Assembly: GCF_030164425.1 (NCBI RefSeq)
Contig: NZ_JASNJD010000005.1
Coordinates: 124,001 to 188,000, forward strand
Origin: Pseudodonghicola flavimaris
GTDB taxonomy: Bacteria > Pseudomonadota > Alphaproteobacteria > Rhodobacterales > Rhodobacteraceae
Direction: 5' to 3'
DNA: 64,000 nt
Position 1 is the first letter of the stretch. Each line of letters opens with the position of its first letter. Both the position numbers and the translations under genes were made by a program. Shown here piece after piece: positions 41,541 to 51,278 of this stretch. The notes beneath the pieces were generated by a model that made no database searches, was not told the origin of the DNA, and saw nothing but the letters and a program-made list of their open reading frames with translations.

Positions 41541-44500
41541 TTATTCCGCCGGCACCGCCTCGACCTCGCGGCTCAGCGGCACCGGCAGGTGCTGCAGCAT
41601 CTCTTTCGGGCAGACCTGGACGAAATTGGCTTTCTCCAGTTCCCAGTGCTGCAGGATGTCGGCGGCGCGCCGGCTGTAGGTTTCAGCCGCGTGGCGTTCG
41701 ATCAGCCCTTTCAGCTCATGCTCCCAGTGATCCATGGTCACCGGGCAGGTCACCAGGGTCTCCATGTTCATCAGCGTTTCGGCCTTGCCTTCCGGATCGT
41801 AGAGATAGGCCATGCCACCGGTCATCCCGGCCCCGAAGTTGGCGCCGATATCGCCGAGGATCACCGCGACACCGCCGGTCATGTATTCACAGCCGTTGGA
41901 GCCGCAGCCCTCGATCACCACCTTGGCGCCGGAGTTGCGCACGCCAAAACGCTCACCGGCCCGGCCAGCGGCAAAGAGATAGCCATCGGTCGCCCCATAG
42001 AGCACGGTGTTGCCGATGATGGTGTTCTCCTCGGCCTTGAGCGGCGACATCATCGGCGGACGCACCACGATGGTCCCGCCCGACAGACCCTTGCCGACAT
42101 AGTCGTTGGCATCGCCGGAGACCTCGATCTTCAGCCCCGGGGCAGCGAAGGCACCCAGCGACTGACCGGCAGAGCCCTGCAGCTTCACATGCAGGTGGTC
42201 CGGCTGGAACGCGTTGCGCATGCCGAAGTTCTGCACGATCAGGCTGGAGGTGCGGGTGCCGACGGTCCGGTGGGTGTTCTGCACCGCATAGGACAGCTGC
42301 ATCTTTTCCCCGTCCTTCAGGAAGCGGGCGGCATCGCGCACGATCTCGGCGTCCAGCGTGTCAGGCACCAGGTTGCGCGGCTTGTCGCGGTTGTAGACGA
42401 TCTCATGCGCACCATCGACCGCGATCAGCAGCGGGTTCAGGTCGAGATCGTCCAGATGCGCGGAGCCGCGGCTGACCTGGGTCAGCAAATCGGCGCGACC
42501 GATCACCTCGTCCAGCGACCGCGCCCCGATAGAGGCGAGGATCTCGCGCACTTCCTGGGCGTAGAAGGTGATCAGGTTGACCACCTTGTCGGCGGAGCCG
42601 GTGAACTTGTCGCGCAGCTGCGGATCCTGGGTACAGACGCCCACCGGGCAGGTATTCGACTGGCACTGACGCACCATGATACAGCCCATCGCGATCAGCG
42701 CGGCGGTGCCGATGCCGAATTCCTCGGCCCCCATCATCGCCGCCATGACGATATCACGGCCGGTGCGCAGCCCGCCGTCGGTGCGCAGCGTGACGCGGTC
42801 GCGCAGGTGGTTCATCGCCAGCACCTGATGCGCCTCGGTCAGGCCCATCTCCCACGGCAGACCCGCATATTTGATCGAGGTCGCGGGCGAGGCCCCGGTG
42901 CCGCCGTTGTGGCCCGAGATCAGGATGATATCCGCCTTCGCCTTGGCCACGCCGGCGGCGATGGTGCCGACGCCGGAGGAGGCCACCAGTTTCACCGTCA
43001 CCTTGGCGCGCGGGTTGATCTGCTTGAGGTCGTAGATCAGCTGCGCCAGGTCCTCGATCGAATAGATATCGTGGTGCGGCGGCGGCGAAATCAGCGTCAC
43101 CCCCTTGGTCGAATGCCGCAGACGCGCGATCAGGTCGGTCACCTTCATGCCGGGCAGCTGGCCGCCCTCGCCGGGTTTCGCGCCCTGGGCCACCTTGATC
43201 TCAAGCTCTTCGCAGTGGTTGAGATACTCGGCGGTGACGCCGAAGCGCCCGGACGCCACCTGCTTGATCTTGGCCGAGGGGTTGTCGCCGTTCGGCTCCG
43301 GCACGAAATGCGCCGGATCCTCACCACCCTCGCCCGAATCCGACTTGGCGCCGATCCGGTTCATGGCGACGTTCAGCGTCTTGTGTGCCTCCGGGCTCAG
43401 CGCGCCCAGCGACATGCCCGGGGTGACGAACCGCTTGCGGATGGCGGTGATGCTCTCCACCTCTTCCAGCGGGATCGCATTGCCCAGCGGCTTGATGTCC
43501 AGCAGATCGCGCAGATGGATCGGCGGGTTCGACTGCATCTTGGCCGAATACTGCTTCCACATCTCATAGGACGACCGGTTGCAGGCCATCTGCAGCATGT
43601 GCATGCCCTGCGCATCCCAGGCGTGGGTCTCGCCCGACTTGCGCGCCTTGTAGAAGCCGCCGATCGGCAGCACCTGGGAATTCGAGCCCCAGCCCTTGGC
43701 ATGCACCTCTTCCACCTTGTGCTGGATACCGCTGACGCCGATGCCGGAAATCCGGCTGGTCATGCCCGGGAAATATTCCGCGCACATGGCCCGGCTCAGG
43801 CCCACCGCCTCGAAGTTCAGACCGCCGCGATAGGAGGAGATCACCGAAATCCCCATCTTCGCCATGATCTTCAGCATGCCCTGATCGATCGCCGCGCGGT
43901 AGCGCGCGATATTCTCGGTCAGGGTGCCGTCCAGCAGGCCGCGGTCGATGCGGTCGGCAATCGAATCCTCGGCCAGATAGGGGTTCACCACCGTCGCGCC
44001 ACAGCCGATCAGCACCGCGAAATAATGCGGGTCGATACATTCGGCGGATCGCACGTTCAGCGAACAGAAGGTCCGCAGACCCTTGCGGATCAGATGGCTG
44101 TGCACCGCGCTGGTGGCCAGGATCATCGGCATGCCGACCTTGCCGGGACCGGAATACTGATCGGTCAGCACCAGGTGGCCGGCACCGGAGCGCACCGCAT
44201 CCTCGGCCTCGGCGCGGATCCGCTTCAGCTCATCGCGCAGCGTGCCCTCCTGGCCCGGGGTGAAGGTACAGTCGATCTCCACCAGCGGCGCGTTGAAGTG
44301 GCGCACCACCTCGGCCCATTGGGTGTTGCCGACAAAGGGGCTTTCCAGAACGATGATCTCGGTCTGGGAGCTGTCCTCGTCCAGCACGTTCTTCAGGTTG
44401 CCGAACCGGGTCTTCAGCGACATCACCCGATATTCGCGCAGGCTGTCGATCGGCGGGTTGGTCACCTGAGAGAAGTTCTGCCGGAAGAAATGGCTGAGCG

Positions 44501-46076
44501 GGCGATACTGTTTCGACAGCACCGCAGAGGGCGTGTCATCGCCCATCGAGGCCAGCGCTTCCTTGCCGTCCTCCGCCATCGGCGACAGGATCTGCTCCAG
44601 CTCCTCGATGGTATAGCCGGCGGCGATCTGCCGCTGACGCAGCTCCGCCCCGGAGAACAGCGGCTTTTCACTGACCCGCGCCAGCTCCGCATCCAGATCG
44701 TTGATCTTGCTGACCCAGTCGCCGAACGGCTGCGAGGCGGCCAGCTTGTCCTTGATCTCGGTGTCGTGGAACAGACGGCCCTCTTCCATGTCGACGGCGA
44801 TCATCTGGCCGGGGCCGAGCGCGCCCTTTTCCACCACGGTTTTTTCGTCGCTGGGCACCATGCCCGCCTCGGAGCCGGCGATCAGCAGACCGTCGCCGGT
44901 CACGACATAGCGCATCGGGCGCAGACCGTTGCGGTCGAGCCCGCCGCAGACCCAGCGGCCATCGGTCATCGCCAGGGCGGCGGGACCGTCCCAGGGTTCC
45001 ATGACCGAGTTGCAGTAGGAATACATGTCGCGCCAGGCTTCGGGCAGTTCCACCGCCTGCTGCGACCAGCTTTCCGGCACCAGCATGGTCTTGGCCATCG
45101 GCGCCTTGCGGCCGGCGCGCACCAGGACCTCGAACACCGCGTCCAGCGCGGCGGAGTCGGAGGACCCGCCGGGGATGATCGGCTTGATGTCGTCGGCCAT
45201 GTCGCCAAAGGTCGAAGACGCCATGCGGATCTCATGGCTCTTCATCCAGTTGATGTTGCCCTTCAGCGTGTTGATTTCACCGTTATGCGCCAGCATGCGG
45301 AACGGCTGCGCCAGCCACCACTGCGGGAAGGTGTTGGTGGAATACCGCTGGTGATAGATCGCAAAGGCGCTCTCGAACCGCTCGTCCTTGAGGTCGGGAT
45401 AGAATTCCGCGACCTGCTCGGCCAGCATCATGCCCTTGTAGATCACCGAGCGGCAGGACAGCGATGCGATATAGAGCCCGCTGATGCCCTGCGCCGCGGC
45501 GGCCTTTTCGATCCGGCGGCGGATGACATAGAGCTCACGCTCGAAGGTTTCCTCGTCCACGCCCTTGGAGTTCGACAGGATGATCTGCTCGATCTCCGGA
45601 CGGGTGGCATTGGCCTTCTCGCCCAGCACGCCGATGTTCACCGGCACATGGCGCCAGCCGTAGATGTAGTAGCCCATGCGCAGGACTTCGGTTTCCACGA
45701 TGGTCCGGCAGGTTTCCTGAGCGCCGAAATCGGTCCGCGGCAGGAACACCTGGCCCACTGCCATCAGCTGGCCGGCGTGGGGTTCGTGACCGGTGCGACG
45801 AATTTGGTCGTAGAAGAAGGGCACCGGGATCTGCACGTGGATGCCGGCACCGTCGCCGGTCTTGCCATCGGCATCGACCGCGCCGCGGTGCCAGATCGCC
45901 TTCAGCGCCTGGATCCCGGCCTCGACCACCTTGCGGCTTTTCTGCCCGTCGATGGAAACGACGAGACCCACACCACAAGAGGAATGCTCCTCTTCCTCGG
46001 AATAGAGCCCGTTTTCCGCCATCCACTTGCGCTTGGCTTCCTCGGCGCGGACCCAGTTTTCATCATATTTGGTCAT
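41541..46076 (-). CDS. gltB: Glutamate synthase (NADPH) large subunit
   Basis: 1511 residues. The enzyme converts glutamine and 2-oxoglutarate to two glutamates. A 33-residue propeptide precedes the expected nucleophile Cys34 in HSSCGVGLVVS. The glutaminase domain has WHRGAVDADGKTGDGAG and the central/FMN region VKLVASSGVGTIAAGVAKAK, ISGHNGGTGASP. The 3Fe-4S site is VRQCQSNTCPVGVC. The C-terminal beta-helix carries GGVAVILGDIGANFGAGMTGG. Its start abuts the upstream gene's stop (TGATG). gltD is two genes further upstream on the same strand, so the two subunits are probably one operon. Confidence 0.97.
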   Translation of the reverse strand: MTKYDENWVRAEEAKRKWMAENGLYSEEEEHSSCGVGLVVSIDGQKSRKVVEAGIQALKAIWHRGAVDADGKTGDGAGIHVQIPVPFFYDQIRRTGHEPHAGQLMAVGQVFLPRTDFGAQETCRTIVETEVLRMGYYIYGWRHVPVNIGVLGEKANATRPEIEQIILSNSKGVDEETFERELYVIRRRIEKAAAAQGISGLYIASLSCRSVIYKGMMLAEQVAEFYPDLKDERFESAFAIYHQRYSTNTFPQWWLAQPFRMLAHNGEINTLKGNINWMKSHEIRMASSTFGDMADDIKPIIPGGSSDSAALDAVFEVLVRAGRKAPMAKTMLVPESWSQQAVELPEAWRDMYSYCNSVMEPWDGPAALAMTDGRWVCGGLDRNGLRPMRYVVTGDGLLIAGSEAGMVPSDEKTVVEKGALGPGQMIAVDMEEGRLFHDTEIKDKLAASQPFGDWVSKINDLDAELARVSEKPLFSGAELRQRQIAAGYTIEELEQILSPMAEDGKEALASMGDDTPSAVLSKQYRPLSHFFRQNFSQVTNPPIDSLREYRVMSLKTRFGNLKNVLDEDSSQTEIIVLESPFVGNTQWAEVVRHFNAPLVEIDCTFTPGQEGTLRDELKRIRAEAEDAVRSGAGHLVLTDQYSGPGKVGMPMILATSAVHSHLIRKGLRTFCSLNVRSAECIDPHYFAVLIGCGATVVNPYLAEDSIADRIDRGLLDGTLTENIARYRAAIDQGMLKIMAKMGISVISSYRGGLNFEAVGLSRAMCAEYFPGMTSRISGIGVSGIQHKVEEVHAKGWGSNSQVLPIGGFYKARKSGETHAWDAQGMHMLQMACNRSSYEMWKQYSAKMQSNPPIHLRDLLDIKPLGNAIPLEEVESITAIRKRFVTPGMSLGALSPEAHKTLNVAMNRIGAKSDSGEGGEDPAHFVPEPNGDNPSAKIKQVASGRFGVTAEYLNHCEELEIKVAQGAKPGEGGQLPGMKVTDLIARLRHSTKGVTLISPPPHHDIYSIEDLAQLIYDLKQINPRAKVTVKLVASSGVGTIAAGVAKAKADIILISGHNGGTGASPATSIKYAGLPWEMGLTEAHQVLAMNHLRDRVTLRTDGGLRTGRDIVMAAMMGAEEFGIGTAALIAMGCIMVRQCQSNTCPVGVCTQDPQLRDKFTGSADKVVNLITFYAQEVREILASIGARSLDEVIGRADLLTQVSRGSAHLDDLDLNPLLIAVDGAHEIVYNRDKPRNLVPDTLDAEIVRDAARFLKDGEKMQLSYAVQNTHRTVGTRTSSLIVQNFGMRNAFQPDHLHVKLQGSAGQSLGAFAAPGLKIEVSGDANDYVGKGLSGGTIVVRPPMMSPLKAEENTIIGNTVLYGATDGYLFAAGRAGERFGVRNSGAKVVIEGCGSNGCEYMTGGVAVILGDIGANFGAGMTGGMAYLYDPEGKAETLMNMETLVTCPVTMDHWEHELKGLIERHAAETYSRRAADILQHWELEKANFVQVCPKEMLQHLPVPLSREVEAVPAE

Positions 46077-46642
46077 CAGGCGATCCTTTCCAGGGTTTCC
46101 ATCGCCACCCAGCGTTCGTAGCGGTAGGTGTGATCGGTATCTTTGCTGTATTCGGTGAGCGCGATGCCGGCGGGGGCGAAGCCCTCCGGCAGCGTGACGC
46201 CCAGCTGGTCGAAGAGATTGGCCTCCGGCTCTTGCGAACTGACCCAGCCACCGGGCCAGTAGGTGCGGCCATGCTTGCGGTCTGTCTCCGGGGCAAAACT
46301 GCGTTCATAGCCACGATCGAAGAAGACGCAGAGCTCGGACCCGGTCAGCATCGGCCAGTCCACCACGGCGGCAACCCGGCCATGGGCGGCGCCTTCGGGC
46401 TTGGCGGCTGCGATGGCGGCGGCGGTGTCGATCAGCCGCTGCACCACCTCGCGGCGAAACGCTTCGGTCTCCGGGCCCGGGGCGATCAGATCGGCCGCCA
46501 CCGGCACCCGCAGGCATTGATGTTCCTGCTGCCAGGTGTCGGGGGCGGGAAACCAGCCGGCCAGCCGCGACATCTCCTGCCGGAAGGCCTCCTGCTGCCG
46601 CAGCACTGGATCGGGGCGGGTTTCAAGCGCGGTCACGGTCAT
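46076..46642 (-). CDS. Uncharacterised protein between GFA protein and gltB
   Basis: 188 residues from ATG 46642, overlapping the GFA stop by four bases; its stop overlaps gltB by one. I do not recognise the family. The N-terminus is amphipathic and acidic/basic mixed; a conserved-looking core contains GRVAAVVDWPMLTGSELCVF, FDRGYERSF and ERWVAMETLER. No signal peptide or membrane helix is seen. Codon use is like its neighbours. Tight coupling on both sides suggests co-translation with gltB, but nothing shows a link to ammonia assimilation. Confidence 0.8.
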   Translation of the reverse strand: MTVTALETRPDPVLRQQEAFRQEMSRLAGWFPAPDTWQQEHQCLRVPVAADLIAPGPETEAFRREVVQRLIDTAAAIAAAKPEGAAHGRVAAVVDWPMLTGSELCVFFDRGYERSFAPETDRKHGRTYWPGGWVSSQEPEANLFDQLGVTLPEGFAPAGIALTEYSKDTDHTYRYERWVAMETLERIA

Positions 46643-47079
46643 TCGGCGCCCTCCTCGATCCCGAACAGGGCCAGCGTCTCGGCCTCGGTATACCGCTTGC
46701 GCTCGCCGGCATAGGCGAAGGCGTCGGACTTCAGGTCGATGTAGATTTCGCTGGTCATCTGCATCCCGTTGGCATCGTCGAACAGGCCGATCGGCAGTTC
46801 GTAATTCCCCTTGTGCGGGCCCTCGGCGGTGACCCGGTACCAAAGACCGGTGCCGCAGCAGTCGCACCAGGCACGTTCGGCCCAGGGCGAGGACTGGATG
46901 CGGCGGATATGCTCTTCGCCCTGCCACCGCACCGTGGCCTCCGGCACTGTCACCGCCAGCAGCGCCGATCCGGTCCAGCGGCGGCACATGTTGCAATGGC
47001 AGGCGCCGAAATCGCGCGGCACGTCGCGCACGGCGATTTTCACCGCACCGCACAGGCATTGTCCGTTTCGATCCGTCAT
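46639..47079 (-). CDS. GFA/CENP-V family zinc protein
   Basis: 146 residues. The glutathione-dependent formaldehyde-activating (GFA) fold is marked by zinc cysteines: QCLCGAVKIAV, GACHCNMCRRWTG and AWCDCCGTGLWYR. Members may bind glutathione or formaldehyde adducts, but most are uncharacterised. It lies between gltD and the unknown gene, overlapping the latter by four bases. The 121-base gap from gltD holds a G/C-rich stretch (CCCCCCGGGGG) that could be a weak terminator. Confidence 0.88.
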   Translation of the reverse strand: MTDRNGQCLCGAVKIAVRDVPRDFGACHCNMCRRWTGSALLAVTVPEATVRWQGEEHIRRIQSSPWAERAWCDCCGTGLWYRVTAEGPHKGNYELPIGLFDDANGMQMTSEIYIDLKSDAFAYAGERKRYTEAETLALFGIEEGAE

Positions 47080-47200
47080 TCCCGGTGTCCCAAGATTAGG
47101 TCAGCTTACCTGACCGGATCGCCGCAGCACCCTTCGTCTCTGCACTGGGCGGGGTCCGGTCCCCGCTCCGGGAGGGGGCGCCCCCCGGGGGTCTTCGCTT

Positions 47201-48640
47201 TTATTCGGCCGCAACCGCCGCCGGGGCGGCGAACCGGTCCAGGATCGCCTGGGCGCAATCGCGGCCATCGCGGATCGCCCAGACCACCAGAGAGGCCCCG
47301 CGGACGATGTCGCCGACGGCATAGACACCGTCCAGCGCGGTGGCGCCGGTGGTGAACTCAGCCTTCACGGTGCCCCAGCGGGTCACTTCCAGCCCCTCGG
47401 TATCCCAGAGCTTGGGCAGGTCCTCGGGCTCGAACCCCAGCGCCTTGATCACCAGATCGGCCTCTTCGACGTAATCGGCGCCTTCGATCACCTCGGGCGA
47501 CTGACGGCCGCTGGCATCCGGGGCGCCCAGACGCATCTTCTGCACCATGACGCCCGCGACCTTGCCGCCGGTCTCGGTGAACCCTTTGGGCGCGCTCAGC
47601 CATTCGAAGATCACGCCTTCTTCCTCGGCGTTCTGCACCTCGCGCTGCGAGCCGGGCATGTTGGCCTTGTCGCGGCGATAGAGACATTTGACGCTGACCG
47701 CGCCTTCGCGGATCGAGGTACGCAGGCAATCCATCGCGGTATCGCCGCCGCCGATCACCACCACGCGCTTGCCTTCGGCGTTGAGCGTGCCGTTGTCATA
47801 GGCGTCGACCGCATCGCCGAAGCTCTTGCGGTTAGAGGCGGTGAGGAAGTCCAGCGCACGAACGATGCCGCCGGCGCTGCCGTTCGGCAGCTCCAGATCG
47901 CGGGACTTGTAAACGCCAGTGGCGATGATCACCGCATCGTGCTTCTCGCGCAGCTCGGCAAAGGAGATATCCTCGCCGACATTGCAGTTCATCACGAAGT
48001 TGACACCGCCGGCCGCCAGCAGCTCATTGCGGCGCATGACCACGTCTTTTTCCAGCTTGAAGCCGGGAATGCCGTAGGTCAGCAACCCGCCGGCGCGGTC
48101 ATACCGGTCGTAGACGGTGACCTGGATACCGGCCCGGCGCAGCATGTCGGCCGCTGCCAGCCCGCCGGGGCCGGCGCCGATGATGCCAACGCTCTCGCTT
48201 CGCTCCTCTGCCGGGGAGATCGGTTTGACCCAGCCCTCTTCCCAGGCGGTATCGGTGATGTATTTCTCCACCGCGCCGATGGTGACGGTGCCATGGCCGG
48301 ACTGTTCGATCACGCAATTACCTTCGCACAAACGATCCTGCGGACAGATGCGGCCGCAGATTTCGGGGAAGGTATTGGTGGCCTGCGAAATGCCATAGGC
48401 CTCTTCCAGCCGGCCGGTCGCGGTCAGGCGCAGCCAGTCGGGGATGTTGTTCGACAGCGGGCAATGCGCCTGGCAGTAAGGCACGCCGCACTGGCTGCAG
48501 CGGCTGGCCTGCTCTTCCGCCTTGGCCGCGGCGAATTCGGCATAGATCTCGTGGAAGTCCTTCCTGCGGTCCTCGGCGGCCCGCTTCTCCGGCATGTCGC
48601 GGTCGATCTGGACGAATTTCAGCATCGGTTGTTTGGCCAC
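47201..48640 (-). CDS. gltD: Glutamate synthase small subunit
   Basis: 479 residues from GTG 48640 with GGAG eight bases before. An iron-sulphur N-terminal region carries CSQCGVPYCQAHCPLSNNIP and CGRICPQDRLCEGNC. FAD binds at GAGPGGLAAADMLRR and NADPH at VVVIGGGDTAMDC. The subunit supplies electrons from NADPH to GltB. It is transcribed first, then GFA, the unknown protein and gltB. Inverted repeats lie upstream. Confidence 0.96.
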   Translation of the reverse strand: MAKQPMLKFVQIDRDMPEKRAAEDRRKDFHEIYAEFAAAKAEEQASRCSQCGVPYCQAHCPLSNNIPDWLRLTATGRLEEAYGISQATNTFPEICGRICPQDRLCEGNCVIEQSGHGTVTIGAVEKYITDTAWEEGWVKPISPAEERSESVGIIGAGPGGLAAADMLRRAGIQVTVYDRYDRAGGLLTYGIPGFKLEKDVVMRRNELLAAGGVNFVMNCNVGEDISFAELREKHDAVIIATGVYKSRDLELPNGSAGGIVRALDFLTASNRKSFGDAVDAYDNGTLNAEGKRVVVIGGGDTAMDCLRTSIREGAVSVKCLYRRDKANMPGSQREVQNAEEEGVIFEWLSAPKGFTETGGKVAGVMVQKMRLGAPDASGRQSPEVIEGADYVEEADLVIKALGFEPEDLPKLWDTEGLEVTRWGTVKAEFTTGATALDGVYAVGDIVRGASLVVWAIRDGRDCAQAILDRFAAPAAVAAE

Positions 48641-48700
48641 GGCTCGGACTCCATGATAGCTTAGCTGCGCCCGTATATGAGAAGCCGTTCAGGATTAAAA

Positions 48701-48715
48701 GTCAGCAATACTGAC
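48701..48715. promoter_or_regulatory. Inverted repeat upstream of gltD
   Basis: GTCAG-CAATA-CTGAC, perfect five-base arms, lies 61-75 bases upstream of the gltD start in the AT-rich gltD/uppP divergent region. It suits an operator near the gltD promoter. Confidence 0.4.
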
Positions 48716-48770
48716 ATACTTTCATTTTTCTGGACCGCAGCCACCAGAACGCCGCAGCCAAAGTCGTAAA

Positions 48771-48794
48771 ATTAGGTATCAAATCGGACCTAAT
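48771..48794. promoter_or_regulatory. Inverted repeat upstream of uppP
   Basis: ATTAGGT (48771-48777) and ACCTAAT (48788-48794) are perfect arms with a 10-base spacer, about 75 bases before the uppP start and in the shared divergent region with gltD. A dimeric regulator could bind it. Confidence 0.4.
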
Positions 48795-48868
48795 TGCGAA
48801 CTTTCCTTTTTCCGGCAAATACTTATACCTTAACCTGCGCTTCCCTTGCGACTCGGGACCTTCTGCCC

Positions 48869-49672
48869 ATGCCAATTCTCCAACTCGTCCTCATTGCCGT
48901 GATTCAGGGGATTACAGAGTTCCTGCCGATCTCCTCCTCCGGTCACCTGATTCTCCTGCCGGGGCTGACCGGCCTGCAGGATCAGGGTCAGGTCATCGAT
49001 GTCGCGGTTCATGTCGGCACGCTGGGCGCGGTGGCCGTCTATTTCTGGCGCGATGTCACCGAAGGTCTTGCCGGGCTGCCCCGGCTGCTGCGCGGCAAGG
49101 CCGATACCCCGGGCGCGCGGCTGTCGCTGGGCCTGATCATCGCCACCATCCCGGTGGTGATCGTCGGGCTGATCCTGAACCTCACCGGTCTCAGCGACGC
49201 GATGCGCTCGGTCACGGTGATCGGCTGGACCATGCTGATCTTCGGCATCGTGCTCTATTGGGCCGACCAGACCGGCCCCAGCCTCAAGGGCACCGACGAC
49301 TGGACCGTCAAGGACGCGCTGATCATGGGACTGTGGCAGGCGGTGGCGCTGGTTCCAGGAACCTCGCGATCGGGGATCACCATCACCGCGGGCCGAAAGC
49401 TGGGCTATACCCGGGCCGAGGCGGCGCGGCTCTCCATGCTGATGTCGATCCCCACGATTGCGGCCTCCGGTGTACTGCTGGGGGCGGAGGTCGCCGCCGA
49501 TGCCGATATGGCCGCCGCCCGCGACGGTGCGATTGCCGCAGGCTTCGCCTTTGTCTCGGCGCTGATCGCTCTGGTTCTGATGATGCGGTTGCTGCGCAGC
49601 GTCAGCTTCACCCCCTATGTGATCTACCGGGTGATCCTGGGGGTGGTGCTGCTGGTCGTCGCCTACAGCTGA
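48869..49672 (+). CDS. uppP: Undecaprenyl-diphosphatase UppP (BacA)
   Basis: 267 residues from ATG 48869; the longer frame lacks family similarity. Family motifs: GITEFLPISSSGHLILLP (Glu, Ser, His of the active site) and VPGTSRSGITITAGR. About eight helices, polytopic inner membrane. It dephosphorylates undecaprenyl diphosphate to recycle the lipid carrier used by peptidoglycan and exopolysaccharide synthesis, and gives bacitracin resistance. Monocistronic, with the NDUFA9-like gene convergent. Confidence 0.95.
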   Translation: MPILQLVLIAVIQGITEFLPISSSGHLILLPGLTGLQDQGQVIDVAVHVGTLGAVAVYFWRDVTEGLAGLPRLLRGKADTPGARLSLGLIIATIPVVIVGLILNLTGLSDAMRSVTVIGWTMLIFGIVLYWADQTGPSLKGTDDWTVKDALIMGLWQAVALVPGTSRSGITITAGRKLGYTRAEAARLSMLMSIPTIAASGVLLGAEVAADADMAAARDGAIAAGFAFVSALIALVLMMRLLRSVSFTPYVIYRVILGVVLLVVAYS

Positions 49673-49706
49673 AGTCAGACGCAGGCGACGACAGAAGGCA
49701 AAAGGC

Positions 49707-50690
49707 TCAGGAGCGGAGCTTGCCGGCCGAGCGGGTCATTTCGTCGTACTGACCGTTCGGGCGGAAGCGCCAGAGGTATTCCGGCAGCACGGTTTCCATG
49801 GTCATCGGCGAAATGCCCAGATCGGCAAAGCTCTTGGCACCTTCGGAAACGACATTGTCCTTGCGCAGGTTGCGCAGCTGATCGCGGGTCACCACGGTGT
49901 TGCTGACCAGCCCCAGGCTGACGCCCTGCACGATGTCCAGCCCCAGCGCGATCAGGCCGGCGGCCCAGAACGGCAGCCCCAGCACGATGCGGCGGCGGAA
50001 GGTCACGTCCAGCATGGTCTGCATCAGCTCACGCAGGGTGGCGACACGCGGCCCGCCCAGCTCGTAGATCCCAGGGACGGCCTGACCGGTCGCACCCAGT
50101 TGCGCAGCCGCGGCCACATCGTCGACGAAGACCGGCTGGAACCGGGTTGCGGCGCCGGCAATCGGCAGGAACGGCCCCATCCGGGTCATGCCGGCGAAGC
50201 GGTTGAAGAAATCGTCTTCCGGCCCGAAGATCACCGAGGGGCGCAGGATCACCGCGTCCGGCATATGCTTCAGCACTGCGGCTTCGCCTTCACCCTTGGT
50301 GCGGGCGTAATCGCTGTCGGACTGCGGATCGGCGCCGATGGCCGACACATGCACCATCCGGGCGATGCCGGACTGCGCCGCCAGACGCGCGATTCGCTCT
50401 GCCCCTTCGGCATGAATGGCATCGAAGGTGTTCTTTCCGGCCTTGGCCAGAATGCCGACGCAGTTGATCACCGCATCGGCCCCCTGCATCGCCGCCGCGA
50501 CCGAGGCATCGTCGCGCACGTTGCAGAGCACCGGCTCGACCTGGCCGACGGTGCCATAGGGTTTGGTGAACAACGCTTCATTCGGGCGGCGCACAGCAAC
50601 CCGCACGCGCCAACCGGCTCTTGCCATGCGCTGCGTGATGTAACGTCCGACAAAGCCCGATCCGCCGTAGATGGTGACCAGTTTCGACAT
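49707..50690 (-). CDS. NDUFA9-like NAD(P)H-binding protein (atypical SDR)
   Basis: 327 residues from ATG 50690, with AGGAG nine bases upstream. The N-terminal Rossmann motif is [17 protein letters not shown]. Later blocks [38 protein letters not shown] and [14 protein letters not shown] match the NDUFA9 subfamily of atypical SDRs, an accessory subunit of respiratory complex I in alphaproteobacteria and mitochondria. The usual active-site Tyr is replaced in this class. It is a single gene between uppP and tRNA-Leu. Confidence 0.88.
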   Translation of the reverse strand: MSKLVTIYGGSGFVGRYITQRMARAGWRVRVAVRRPNEALFTKPYGTVGQVEPVLCNVRDDASVAAAMQGADAVINCVGILAKAGKNTFDAIHAEGAERIARLAAQSGIARMVHVSAIGADPQSDSDYARTKGEGEAAVLKHMPDAVILRPSVIFGPEDDFFNRFAGMTRMGPFLPIAGAATRFQPVFVDDVAAAAQLGATGQAVPGIYELGGPRVATLRELMQTMLDVTFRRRIVLGLPFWAAGLIALGLDIVQGVSLGLVSNTVVTRDQLRNLRKDNVVSEGAKSFADLGISPMTMETVLPEYLWRFRPNGQYDEMTRSAGKLRS

Positions 50691-50855
50691 GGCAATGCTC
50701 CTGCTCATCGGTTCGGCCCCGGGTCTACCTCTGCAAGCCCATAGGAACAAGGCGGAAAAACGCAACAGCGCCGCCAGGCACGCGGTTCTGCCCGGTTCTC
50801 GCCCTCGCTGCCAAAAAGAAAATCAGAAATTTTCGGGCTTCGGTGTTTTTTCCGT

Positions 50856-50884
50856 TTGACACCCTCCGAGAAGAGCCTTAGAGA
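50856..50884 (+). promoter_or_regulatory. Sigma-70 promoter of tRNA-Leu
   Basis: TTGACA (50856-50861) and TAGAGA (50879-50884) with a 17-base spacer; the tRNA starts 18 bases after the -10. The consensus -35 suits a tRNA gene. Confidence 0.7.
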
Positions 50885-50901
50885 CCCGCCTCACGACACC
50901 T

Positions 50902-50988
50902 GCCCAGGTGGCGGAATTGGTAGACGCGCTAGCTTCAGGTGCTAGTGTCCGTATGGACGTGGAGGTTCGAGTCCTCTCCTGGGCACCA
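50902..50988 (+). tRNA. tRNA-Leu (anticodon CAG)
   Basis: 87 bases with encoded CCA. The acceptor arm GCCCAGG pairs with CCTGGGC, discriminator A. The D arm (GCGGAATTGGTAGACGC), anticodon stem around TTCAGGT, long class II variable arm and T loop GGTTCGAGTCC are all present. Anticodon CAG reads CUG, the dominant leucine codon of GC-rich genomes. Promoter and terminator flank it. Confidence 0.97.
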
Positions 50989-51000
50989 ATGTCTTAGCTC

Positions 51001-51036
51001 AAAAGCCCTTGGAATCATTCGGTTCCAAGGGCTTTT
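51001..51036 (+). terminator. tRNA-Leu terminator
   Basis: AAAAGCCCTTGGAA (51001-51014) and TTCCAAGGGCTTTT (51023-51036) form a 14-bp perfect stem with a U-rich end, 12 bases after the CCA. Confidence 0.9.
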
Positions 51037-51278
51037 GCTTTTCCGGCCCACCACAGTGCCAAGCTGCCGCCATCGCTGTCGCGACCGCGAAAACGCCACC
51101 GCCCCCACCACGTACCAGAGCGCCCTGAGCGGCCCGGGGATGGCGCCCGCGTCGCGGGCAGGCAACAGGCGCTGAGCGCGACCAGAAGCCGCGCCAGAGG
51201 CTCTCAGACGGTGCGGGAGGGGTGGGCCAGGCTTCAGGCGGGGCCGGCTTCCTGTCGAATCGCCCGCCTGGCGCCGGA

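Noticed and set aside
41292-46121. 1609-residue + strand open frame antisense to gltB
   Set aside because: Lies wholly over gltB, rich in His/Arg/Gln with no domain; an open-frame by-product of high GC codon use.
50935-51175. Small frames across tRNA-Leu and its terminator
   Set aside because: They translate tRNA and terminator sequence.
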